Assembly: GCA_963822985.1 (NCBI GenBank)
Contig: CAWGJU010000006.1
Coordinates: 62,001-126,000 of the forward strand
Source: Thermohalobaculum sp963822985
GTDB lineage: Bacteria; Pseudomonadota; Alphaproteobacteria; Rhodobacterales; Rhodobacteraceae
Direction: 5' to 3'
DNA length: 64,000 nucleotides
The position numbers and the translations under genes were made by a program. Positions within the stretch are counted from its first letter, which is position 1; every line of letters begins with the position of its first letter. Positions 48,029 through 60,627 of the stretch are shown piece after piece. The notes under the pieces were generated by a model. It had not been told where the DNA came from and ran no database searches. It was given only the letters and a program-made list of their open reading frames with translations.

Positions 48029-49786
48029 TCAGAGGTCGGCGTAGCAGTGCCGCTCGCCCTTGCCCCCGGGATGCGTGACCGCCCCCTGCTGCGCGCCCCC
48101 CACCGTCTGGGCGTATTTCCAGAGCGCGCCCGAGCCGTAGATCGTCTCGCGCGGGCCCTTCCACGCCTTGCGCCGGTCGCGCAGCTCCTTGGCGGTCAGC
48201 TTGACCTTGATCGTGCCCTTGCCGGCATCGATCGAGATGATGTCGCCATCGCGCAGCAGCGCGATCGGGCCGCCGACCGCGGCCTCGGGCCCGACATGGC
48301 CGACGCAGAAGCCGCGCGTCGCGCCCGAGAAGCGCCCGTCGGTGATCAGCGCCACCTTCGAGCCCATGCCCTGGCCCGAGATGGCGGCGGTCGTCGCCAG
48401 CATCTCGCGCATGCCGGGGCCGCCCTTCGGCCCCTCGTTGCGGATGACGATGACCTCGCCCTCCTCGTACTCGCGGCGCTGGACCGCGGCGAAGGCGTCC
48501 TCCTCGCATTCGAAGACGCGCGCCGGGCCCTCGAACTTCAGCTTCTTCATGCCGGCGACCTTCACGATCGCGCCCTCGGGCGCGAGGTTGCCGATAAGGC
48601 CGACGACGCCGCCGGTCTTGGTCAGCGGCTTGTCGATCGAGTAGATGACGCGGCCGTCCGGTTCGCCGTCGATCGCGGCGAGGTTCTCGGCGATGGTCTT
48701 GCCGGTCGCCGTGACGCAGTCGCCGTGCAGCAGGCCGGCGCGCAGCAATTCCTTCATCACGATCGGGATGCCGCCGGCCTCGTAGAGGTCCTTGGCGACG
48801 TATTTGCCGCCCGGCTTGAGGTCGACGAAATAGGGCGTCTCCTTGAAGATGTCGCAGACGTCCTGCAGGCTGAAGTCGATCCCCGCCTCGTGCGCGATCG
48901 CCGGCAGATGCAGCCCGGCATTGGTCGAGCCGCCGGTGCAGGCGACGACGCGCGCCGCGTTCTCGAGCGCCTTGCGGGTGACGACGTCGCGGGCGCGGAT
49001 GCCGCGCGCGAGCAGGCTCATCACCGCCCGGCCGGAGGCCTCGGAGAAGGCGTCGCGGCTTTCATAGGGCGCGGGCGCGCCGGCCGATTGCGGCAGGGCG
49101 AGGCCGATCGCCTCGGAGACGCAAGCCATGGTGTTTGCGGTGAACTGGCCGCCGCAGGCGCCGGCCGACGGGCAGGCGGTGCGCTCGAGCAGGGCGAGCG
49201 CCGCATCGGAGAGCGTGCCGCCCTGGTGCCGGCCGACCGCCTCGAACATGTCCTGCACCGTCAGGTCGCGGTGGGCGAAGTCGTCGGGAACCTCCGGGTT
49301 GTTCGGCGCCCGGCCGGGCAGGATCGACCCGCCATAGATGAAGACCGAGGGCACGTTCAGGCGCACCATGGCCATCATCATGCCGGGCAGCGACTTGTCG
49401 CAGCCAGCGAGACCGACGAGCGCGTCATAGGCGTGGCCGCGCATGGTCAGCTCGACCGTGTCGGCGATGGCCTCGCGGCTCGCGAGCGAGGAGCGCATCC
49501 CCTCGTGGCCCATGGCGATGCCGTCCGTCACCGTGATGGTCGTGAACTCGCGCGGCGTCCCCAGCGCCTCCTTGACGCCGAGCTTCACCGCCTGGGCCTG
49601 ACGGCTAAGCGCGATGTTGCAGGGCGCGGCCTCGTTCCAGCAGGTGGCGACGCCGACGAAGGGGCGATGGATCTCCTCCTCCGTCAGGCCCATGGCGTAG
49701 TAATAGGACCGGTGCGGCGCCCGAGCCGGCCCTTCCGTCACGTGCCGGCTGACGAGCCTGGCCTTGTCGAACGTTCTCGCATCCAT
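48029..49786 (-). CDS. ilvD: Dihydroxy-acid dehydratase
   Basis: Intact, 585 residues. Catalyses the third common step of valine and isoleucine synthesis. The Fe-S cysteines lie in TCWNEAAPCNIALSRQAQAV, LVGLAGCDKSLPGMMMAMVR and RTACPSAGACGGQFTANTMA; GRFSGATRGFCVGHVGPEAA is the C-terminal signature. Length is in the usual range. Upstream lies a long gene-free spacer, downstream the putative lipoprotein. Confidence 0.95.
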   Translation of the reverse strand: MDARTFDKARLVSRHVTEGPARAPHRSYYYAMGLTEEEIHRPFVGVATCWNEAAPCNIALSRQAQAVKLGVKEALGTPREFTTITVTDGIAMGHEGMRSSLASREAIADTVELTMRGHAYDALVGLAGCDKSLPGMMMAMVRLNVPSVFIYGGSILPGRAPNNPEVPDDFAHRDLTVQDMFEAVGRHQGGTLSDAALALLERTACPSAGACGGQFTANTMACVSEAIGLALPQSAGAPAPYESRDAFSEASGRAVMSLLARGIRARDVVTRKALENAARVVACTGGSTNAGLHLPAIAHEAGIDFSLQDVCDIFKETPYFVDLKPGGKYVAKDLYEAGGIPIVMKELLRAGLLHGDCVTATGKTIAENLAAIDGEPDGRVIYSIDKPLTKTGGVVGLIGNLAPEGAIVKVAGMKKLKFEGPARVFECEEDAFAAVQRREYEEGEVIVIRNEGPKGGPGMREMLATTAAISGQGMGSKVALITDGRFSGATRGFCVGHVGPEAAVGGPIALLRDGDIISIDAGKGTIKVKLTAKELRDRRKAWKGPRETIYGSGALWKYAQTVGGAQQGAVTHPGGKGERHCYADL

Positions 49787-50030
49787 GGCGCCCCGTACCC
49801 TCCCCCGGCTCTTCTGAATCGTGGCTGGCGCGAAACTAGCGGGGGGCGTTGCACGTTTCCAGCACCGATCGCGGCGCGGTCTGGTTGCACTGCCGGGTCG
49901 CGCTACCTGGCGGAATGTCGGGCGGGACGGCCGGGCCGTGCTGGCGGGCCGGGCGAAGGGCGAAATCAGGGCTGGTAATCGCCATCGGGCGCTGCCACCT
50001 TAACGAGAGAAAGCCGGGAAGGAGACAACC
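49787..50030. other. Spacer between ilvD and a small basic protein
   Basis: About 240 bases between divergent genes. Apart from the AGGAGACAACC ribosome-binding site at its right end I see no recognisable element; the start of ilvD is at the left. Confidence 0.4.
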
Positions 50031-50231
50031 ATGTCGAAGCATGTCGTCGATCAGCCCCGCGAAAGATGCGAGGGAACGCGCGTTCGGGAGTACACCCGCA
50101 TCGAGCGCGAGCAGGGTGCCGCCGGAGCGCATCCGAGGACCGAAGAGCTGAAGCGCCGGCCGTCCGACACGCAGGCGAGCGGGCGTCGCACGGAGGAATT
50201 CATGCGCCGCGAACGGACGCCAAAGAACTGA
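50031..50231 (+). CDS. Small charged hypothetical protein (66 aa)
   Basis: Begins MSKHVVDQPRERCEGTRVRE after a strong GGAGA ribosome-binding site. About a third of residues are Arg, Lys, Glu or Asp, with no hydrophobic core, so it is probably disordered; it has one Cys. No family recognised. The following CPBP gene starts 40 bases later in the same direction and could be co-transcribed. Confidence 0.5.
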   Translation: MSKHVVDQPRERCEGTRVREYTRIEREQGAAGAHPRTEELKRRPSDTQASGRRTEEFMRRERTPKN

Positions 50232-50271
50232 GCGGAACGCCGGGGCAGCGCGAGGTCCTGGGGCGGTCTCC

Positions 50272-51186
50272 ATGACCGCGTTCGAGCGCTACATAGCTTC
50301 GGGAGGGCAGCGGCCCGGGCTTTGGCGGGTCCTTGCCGGGCTCGGGATCATCGTCGCCGCCTGGGTCGCCGGCACGGCAGGGATCCTATTTCTGTGGACG
50401 ACTTGGACCGCGGTGGCGACGGGCGATCCCGGCTTTGCGCGTGAGCGGCTGGCCGGCGCGCTGGCGGGCGACGATCCCGAGGTTGTTGCCGTCCTGCTCG
50501 CAACCTTTGCCGGCATCTGGCTCGGCGTTCTGGTCGCCACCAACATTCTCCACCGCCAGCGGCTCGGCACGCTCTTCGCGCCCGATTGTCGCGTGCGGAC
50601 CGGCGATCTGGGCAAGGGGCTGTTGGTCGCCGGGGCTTTCGCGACAGGCTCGACGCTGATCGGCATGATGATCGCCGAGCCCATCGCGACGGCGCTACCG
50701 CTGCCGGTGTGGCTCGCCTTGCTGTTGCCGTTGATCGCGCTCGTCTTCGTGCAAGCCACCGCCGAGGAGCTGATCTTCCGCGGCTATGTCCTGCAGCAGC
50801 TCGCCCTCCGAAGCCGAAATCCCCTTGTCTGGGCCGTGCTGCCATCGGCGGTCTTCGGCATGCTGCACTGGGCGGGGGATCTGCCGGGCGAAGCCGCGGC
50901 CTATTATGTCGCCACCACCTTCCTGATGGGGCTGACGCTCGCCGCGCTGGTGTGGCGCACGGGCACGCTCTGGGCCGCGATCGGCGTTCATGTCGGCTTC
51001 AACGTGTTCGGCCTGACGGTGATCGGCGCCGAGGGCGTGCTGTCGGGCGCCCAGCTGTTCCTGTTCCGGAGCGACGATGTCCTGCCGCTGCTGCGTGTCG
51101 ACCTGCTGATGGCGGCGGCGCTCCTGGCCTTCGTGCTCAGCCCGTTGGCGCCCTTCGGTCCGCTGCGCAGCTCGGCGGCGGCCTGA
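50272..51186 (+). CDS. CPBP-family intramembrane metalloprotease
   Basis: 304 residues, intact, seven to eight hydrophobic helices. The CPBP (Abi/Rce1) motifs are complete: EELIFRG (motif 1, glutamates), FGMLHWA (motif 2, His) and GVHVGFNVFG (motif 3, HxxxN). Members are intramembrane proteases or bacteriocin self-immunity proteins; the substrate here is unknown. GAGGTC lies just before the start. Confidence 0.9.
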   Translation: MTAFERYIASGGQRPGLWRVLAGLGIIVAAWVAGTAGILFLWTTWTAVATGDPGFARERLAGALAGDDPEVVAVLLATFAGIWLGVLVATNILHRQRLGTLFAPDCRVRTGDLGKGLLVAGAFATGSTLIGMMIAEPIATALPLPVWLALLLPLIALVFVQATAEELIFRGYVLQQLALRSRNPLVWAVLPSAVFGMLHWAGDLPGEAAAYYVATTFLMGLTLAALVWRTGTLWAAIGVHVGFNVFGLTVIGAEGVLSGAQLFLFRSDDVLPLLRVDLLMAAALLAFVLSPLAPFGPLRSSAAA

Positions 51187-51365
51187 CCCCGCGAAGCGCC
51201 GGGATAGCGGGTCCGATCCCTCCCGTCCGAGGCTCCGCGGCGGGCGGCGAAACCTCGGCGGTACTCATGGGGAACCCTCCTTTCCGGCCGACGTTCCCCG
51301 TTCGGGCGCGGGGATCCGCCCCGTCACCAGCATACCCGTTTCAGCACATCCGTTAAGGACACGAC

Positions 51366-53439
<2,074 letters not shown>

Positions 53440-53477
53440 CCAATCGGGGGCGCTGACGCCCGAGCGGCGGCGGCGCC

Positions 53478-53878
53478 CTATACCCGCCAGAAGACGAGGG
53501 CGATCCAGAGGCAGGCGAGCGCCAGCGGCCACAGCAGCGTCAGCCCGACCAAGCCGATCCAGGCGAGGAAGATGTAGGCCGAGCCGAGCAGCCCGATGAA
53601 CAGCCGGTCGCCCCGGGTCGTGTCGATGCCGAGGATGCCGTGCCGGGGCGCGCCACCGGGCCGGCGCCATTCGAGCAATCCCATCAGCGCGATCGCGGCG
53701 AAGATGAATACGAAGAAGGCGAGCGTCGCCGGCGTCCAGGCCATCCAGAAGCCGCCGAAGAGCGGCCGGGTCCAGGAGAAGCCGGCCTCCTCCTGCTTGC
53801 CCATGTTGCCCCAGCCTTGCGTCTGCGCGGCTGCCGCGACGGGCAGCACGGCGCCGAGGACGAGGGCCGCGGCGCGCA

Positions 53879-53879
<1 letters not shown>
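53478..53879 (-). CDS. glpU: DUF2160 membrane protein of the glycerol ABC locus
   Basis: 133 residues: a signal-like start (MRAAALVLGAVLPVAAAAQT), then three hydrophobic helices (ATLAFFVFIFAAIALMGLLE, FIGLLGSAYIFLAWIGLVGL, LLWPLALACLWIALVFWR) and the family block PRHGILGIDTTRGDRLFIGL. DUF2160 proteins accompany GlpSTPQV-type glycerol transporters in rhizobia, where the gene is called glpU. Its function is not established; a small accessory membrane subunit is the natural guess. It shares one base with the end of glpQ, so coupling is tight. Confidence 0.85.
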
Positions 53880-54679
<800 letters not shown>

Positions 54680-54682
54680 GCC

Positions 54683-55543
54683 TCAGGCCCCCTCGTCTTT
54701 GGTCATCAGCACGTAGAAGACGTAGGAGACCAGCAGCGTGATCAGGAAGTAGATCAGGCTCATGGCGCCGGCATTGCCGAGGTCGAACTGGCCGAGCGCG
54801 ATCTTCACCAGATCGATCGACAGGAAGGTGGTGGCGTTGCCGGGGCCGCCGCCGGTCAGCACGAAGGGCTCGGTATAGATCATGAAGCTGTCGATGAAGC
54901 GGAGCAGGACCGCGATGGTCAGCACTCGCTTCATCTTGGGCAGCTGGATGTACCAGAAGACGGCCCAGGGCCGCGCGCCGTCGATCTTGGCGGCCTGGTA
55001 GTAGGCGTCGGGGATCGAGATCAGCCCGGCATAGGCGAGCAGCACGACCAGCGACGTCCAGTGCCAGACATCCATCAGGATGACGGTGAACCAGGCGCTG
55101 AGCGGCTGCTGCGTGTAGTCGTAGTCGAAGCCGACCGCGTTCAGCGTGTAGCCGAGCAGGCCAATGTCGGGCAGCGCGAAGATGTTCCACATCGCGCCCA
55201 CCACGTTCCAGGGGATCAGCAGCGGCAGCGCCATCAGCACGAGGCAGACCGAGACCCAGCGGCCCGAGCGCGGCATGGTCAGCGCGATGGCGACGCCGAG
55301 CGGTATCTCGATAGCCAAGATCAGGAAGGTAAACAGGAACTGGCGACCGAGCGCTGCATGGAAGCGCGGCGAGGTCAGGATGTCCTGGTACCAGCCAAGC
55401 CCGTGCCAGAGGAAGACGTTGCTGCCGAACGTCTCCTGCACCGAATAGTTCACCACCGTCATCAACGGCACCAGCGCGTTGAAGGCGACGAGCACGAGGA
55501 CGGGCAGGACGAAGAGCCAGCCGCGCTGGTTCTCGGTCTTCAT
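54683..55543 (-). CDS. glpP: Glycerol ABC transporter permease 1
   Basis: 286 residues from an ATG at 55543 with GGAGGCGG upstream. It is a MalF-type permease with six helices; the EAA loop reads YYQAAKIDGARPWAVFWYIQ. The partner of GlpQ. Between its start and glpT lies a REP-like element (55577-55598), which may mark a break in transcript stability inside the operon. Confidence 0.87.
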   Translation of the reverse strand: MKTENQRGWLFVLPVLVLVAFNALVPLMTVVNYSVQETFGSNVFLWHGLGWYQDILTSPRFHAALGRQFLFTFLILAIEIPLGVAIALTMPRSGRWVSVCLVLMALPLLIPWNVVGAMWNIFALPDIGLLGYTLNAVGFDYDYTQQPLSAWFTVILMDVWHWTSLVVLLAYAGLISIPDAYYQAAKIDGARPWAVFWYIQLPKMKRVLTIAVLLRFIDSFMIYTEPFVLTGGGPGNATTFLSIDLVKIALGQFDLGNAGAMSLIYFLITLLVSYVFYVLMTKDEGA

Positions 55544-55576
55544 CGCACCGCCTCCTGCGATCCGGTCCCGATGCGA

Positions 55577-55598
55577 GTCCCGCCTGCGCGGGAATGAC
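55577..55598. repeat. REP-like palindrome between glpT and glpP
   Basis: GTCCCGCCTGCGCGGGAATGAC, a half-copy of the GTCATxCC repeat family seen at 17496 and 19675. Confidence 0.5.
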
Positions 55599-55619
55599 GG
55601 CGGCGGCTCAGTGTCTTTT

Positions 55620-56738
55620 TCATCCGGCCGTCCCCCCTGCGGAAGCGGCGGTCTCCCGATGGCCGCGGCGCCCGGCCAGCCAGCCATCGGCATAGAGCCG
55701 CGTCATGGCGGGGTCGAAGGCGAGGTGCGCCCGACCTTGCGGCACCTCGTCCCGGTCGGCGGCGAGGAAATAGATCCGGTGCTCGCCCGCCCAGGCCTCG
55801 ATGACGCGGTAGCGGCCGGCATCCGAGACCTTGCCGATCTCGACGAGCACCCCGCCGGGCGCACCGGCTGGCGCCAGCTGCACGAATTCGGGCCGCACGC
55901 CGATCTCGAGCCGTCCGCCATCCACTACGGGACCGTCGACCTCAAGGCGCGTCTCCTGGAACCAGACGCCGCCGTCGCGCACCGTCGCCGGCAGCACGTT
56001 CATGCCGGGCGAGCCGATGAAATGGCCGACGAAGGTGTGCTGCGGCCGCTCGAAGAGCTCGACGGGCGTGCCGATCTGCACGACCTCGCCGTCCTGCATG
56101 ACGACGACCGTGTCGGCGAAGGTCAGCGCCTCGGTCTGGTCGTGCGTGACGTAGATCATGGTCAGGCGCACCCGCTGGTGCAGCTCCTTGAGCTTGGAGC
56201 GGAGCTTCCATTTCAGGTGCGGGTCGATGACGGTCAGCGGCTCGTCGAACATCACGACGTTGACCTCGTCGCGCACCAAGCCGCGGCCCATCGAGATCTT
56301 CTGCTTGTCGTCGGGCGTGAGCCCGGCGGCCCGGCGGTCGAGCATGTCCTCGACCTCGAGCATGGCGGCGATCTCGCGCACGCGGGCGTCGACGCGGGCG
56401 CCGTCGACGCCGCGGTTGCGCAGGGGAAAGGCCAGGTTCTGGTAGACGGTCATCGTGTCGTAGATGACGGGGAACTGGAACACCTGCGCGATGTTGCGCC
56501 GGTCGGCCGGCAGGTGCGTCACATCCGCCCCGTCGAACAGCACGCGCCCCTCGCTCGGTATCACCAGCCCCGAGATGATGTTGAGCAGCGTGGTCTTGCC
56601 GCAGCCGGATGGGCCGAGCAACGCATAGGCGCCGCCGTCGGACCATTCGAGGTCGATCTCCTTCAGCGCCCAATCGGCGTCGGATCGCGGCCGGTCGAGA
56701 TAGCTGTGGCGCAGATCGCGCAGCTCGATCGTCGCCAT
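55620..56738 (-). CDS. glpT: Glycerol ABC transporter ATPase with degenerate signature motif
   Basis: 372 residues, MalK/UgpC-like with a C-terminal TOBE domain. Walker A GPSGCGKTTLLN, Walker B NVVMFDEPLTVID and H-loop MIYVTHDQTEAL are canonical. The signature LSGGQ is replaced by LTPDDKQKISMGRGL, so this subunit cannot offer a normal signature to the partner's ATP. Starts at 56738, four bases after the glpS stop. It pairs with GlpS, which has the reverse pattern. Confidence 0.9.
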   Translation of the reverse strand: MATIELRDLRHSYLDRPRSDADWALKEIDLEWSDGGAYALLGPSGCGKTTLLNIISGLVIPSEGRVLFDGADVTHLPADRRNIAQVFQFPVIYDTMTVYQNLAFPLRNRGVDGARVDARVREIAAMLEVEDMLDRRAAGLTPDDKQKISMGRGLVRDEVNVVMFDEPLTVIDPHLKWKLRSKLKELHQRVRLTMIYVTHDQTEALTFADTVVVMQDGEVVQIGTPVELFERPQHTFVGHFIGSPGMNVLPATVRDGGVWFQETRLEVDGPVVDGGRLEIGVRPEFVQLAPAGAPGGVLVEIGKVSDAGRYRVIEAWAGEHRIYFLAADRDEVPQGRAHLAFDPAMTRLYADGWLAGRRGHRETAASAGGTAG

Positions 56739-56742
56739 CGCG

Positions 56743-57810
56743 TCAGGCCGCCACGAGGTTGCCGCCGCGGTCGAAGTAGAGATGGCCCGCCGGGTCGACA
56801 TAGAAGGTGTGCGGCTCGCCGAGGCGATAGGGGTGGACGCCGTGGCTTTGCGACACCCAGGTCTCGTCGCCGAAGCTGAAATGCGCGACGCTCTCGGACC
56901 CGGAGAGCTCGGTCAGCCTGACGGTGCCCTGCAGCGGCACGGCCCCCGCGGATTCGGCCGCCGGCGTCACATGGTGCGGGCGAACGGCCAGCGTGTAGGC
57001 GCCGTCCGGCATGGCGGCCGCGCTGCCGGACGCCGGCCAGCTCGCATGGCCGTCGAGCCTGACCGTGTCGCCGGTCTTCACGACCTCGCCGACATTGATC
57101 GGCGGGTTCGAGAACACCCGCGCCGTCGTCAGCGTCCCCGGGCGGCGGTAGGTTGCCGCCGTGGGGCCGAACTCGGTCACGCGGCCCTCGTGCATGGTGG
57201 CGACGTGACCGCCGAGCAGCAGCGCCTCGTGCGGCTCGGAGGTGGCATAGACGACGACCGTGCCGCGCCCCTCAAAGAGCTTGGGCAATTCCTCGCGCAT
57301 TTCCTCGCGCAGCTTGTAGTCGAGGTTGGCGAGCGGCTCGTCGAGCAGCACGAGGCGGGCGTCCTTGACGATCGCGCGGGCCAGCGCCGTGCGCTGCTGC
57401 TGGCCGCCCGACAGCTCGGACGGCCGGCGCCCGAGCATGGGCGAGAGCCTGAGCAGCGCCGCCGTCTCCTCGACCCGCCGCTCGATCTCGGCGCGGGCGA
57501 GCCCGCGGATGCGCAGCGGCGAGGCGATGTTCTCCCGAACGGTCATGTTCGGATAGTTGATGAAGAACTGATGCACGAAGCTGACATTGCGGCGCTGCGG
57601 GCTGACGCCAGTCACGTCCTCGCCGTCCATCAGGATGCGGCCGCCGGTCGGCTGGTCGAGCCCCGCCATCAGCTTCATCAGCGTCGTCTTGCCGGCGCCC
57701 GTCGCCCCGAGGAGCACGTTGAAGCCTGACTGCGCGAGCCTCAGCGAGGTGCGGTGGATGTGCGCCTCGCGAGCCACCTGCTTCACCACGTCCTGCAGCT
57801 CGAGCGTCAT
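56743..57810 (-). CDS. glpS: Glycerol ABC transporter ATPase with degenerate H-loop
   Basis: 355 residues, MalK-like with TOBE domain. Walker A GATGAGKTTLMK, signature ELSGGQQQRTALARAI and Walker B RLVLLDEPLANLD are canonical, but the switch His is replaced by Ser in VVYATSEPHEAL. The Q-loop is FVHQFFINYP. With GlpT it energises the GlpPQ permease. Lies 125 bases after glpV, whose high expression may be separated from it. Confidence 0.9.
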   Translation of the reverse strand: MTLELQDVVKQVAREAHIHRTSLRLAQSGFNVLLGATGAGKTTLMKLMAGLDQPTGGRILMDGEDVTGVSPQRRNVSFVHQFFINYPNMTVRENIASPLRIRGLARAEIERRVEETAALLRLSPMLGRRPSELSGGQQQRTALARAIVKDARLVLLDEPLANLDYKLREEMREELPKLFEGRGTVVVYATSEPHEALLLGGHVATMHEGRVTEFGPTAATYRRPGTLTTARVFSNPPINVGEVVKTGDTVRLDGHASWPASGSAAAMPDGAYTLAVRPHHVTPAAESAGAVPLQGTVRLTELSGSESVAHFSFGDETWVSQSHGVHPYRLGEPHTFYVDPAGHLYFDRGGNLVAA

Positions 57811-57935
57811 GGGGCTTTCCGCCTCGTCGCCAGACCGGCCGACCCGTTTCGAGAGAAGATGCCGCGATCCGCGCAGTCGGGCCTCCGCCCGGGCGGAAGC
57901 CGGACCGGCGGCGCCGGTCCGGCGATGCGCGACGA

Positions 57936-59693
<1,758 letters not shown>

Positions 59694-59736
59694 CCTTCTC
59701 CTCCCTCCTTGGGTCCCCGGTTTCTCTGGGGTGACG

Positions 59737-59754
59737 GATGTTCGTATGAAAATC
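59737..59754. promoter_or_regulatory. Candidate GlpR operator
   Basis: GATGTTCGTATGAAAATC, an imperfect 18-bp palindrome (14 of 18 positions symmetric) midway between divergent glpV and glpR. The half-site ATGTTCG matches the classic enterobacterial GlpR half-site. A repressor here could control both directions. Confidence 0.5.
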
Positions 59755-59817
59755 GCTTGAGCGTCAAGGGAAAGCTCGCCAGATTGTCGGCGTCCCTATC
59801 CGGGCCGGAGCCGAAGC

Positions 59818-60627
59818 TTGATCGAACTGAGCGAGCGACAGCGCGAGATCCTGCAGACGGCACGCGTCGGCGGGCGCGTCGGCGTCGACGAGCTGGCGGC
59901 GCAGCACGAGGTCACGCCGCAGACGATCCGCCGCGACCTGAACGATCTCTGCACCCGCGGGCTCCTCAGCCGGGTGCATGGTGGAGCCGTGCCGGCGACC
60001 TCGGTCTCGAACGTCGCCTACGAGGACCGGCGCGGCCTGTCGGCGGAGGGCAAGCGGCGAATCGGCGCCGCCGCGGCCGCGCTGATCGCGGAAAACTCCT
60101 CGGTCATCATCAACATCGGCACGACGACCGAGCAGGTGGCGCGCGCGCTCTACGACCGGCACGACCTGATGGTCGTCACCAACAACATCAACGTGGTGAA
60201 CATCCTGTCCGGCTCGGCGCGCAAGGAGCTGATCCTGGCCGGCGGCATCGTCCGCCAGACGGATGGCGGCATCGTCGGCGAGGCGGCGGTGGCCTTCATC
60301 CGCCAGTTCAAGGTTGACTGCGCGGTGATCGGGGCCTCGGCGCTGGACGAGGACGGCGCCATCCTCGACTTCGACCTGCGCGAGGTCTCGGTCGCGCGCG
60401 CCATCATCGAGAACGCGCGGCGCACGATCCTGGTCGCCGACCACATGAAGTTCGAGCGGACCGCGCCGATCCGCATCTGCCCGCTCGCGGCGGTCGACCA
60501 TTTCGTCACCGATGGCGAACCACCGGCACGGTTTCGCATGGCTTGCTCGGCCGCGGGCACCGAGATTGTGATCGCGACGGAGACCACCACGGCCGCGGAA
60601 GAGGGCGCGCATGGCATCGCCGTTTGA
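59818..60627 (+). CDS. glpR: DeoR-family glycerol-3-phosphate repressor
   Basis: 269 residues. N-terminal DeoR HTH (ELSERQREILQTARVGGRVG, VTPQTIRRDLNDLCTRGLLS) and the sugar-phosphate-sensing domain (INIGTTTEQVARAL, CAVIGASALDEDGAILDFDL). The only workable start is TTG at 59818 with GGAG nine bases upstream. It overlaps glpD by 17 bases. Expected to derepress on glycerol-3-phosphate and to act on the palindrome at 59737. Confidence 0.9.
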   Translation: MIELSERQREILQTARVGGRVGVDELAAQHEVTPQTIRRDLNDLCTRGLLSRVHGGAVPATSVSNVAYEDRRGLSAEGKRRIGAAAAALIAENSSVIINIGTTTEQVARALYDRHDLMVVTNNINVVNILSGSARKELILAGGIVRQTDGGIVGEAAVAFIRQFKVDCAVIGASALDEDGAILDFDLREVSVARAIIENARRTILVADHMKFERTAPIRICPLAAVDHFVTDGEPPARFRMACSAAGTEIVIATETTTAAEEGAHGIAV

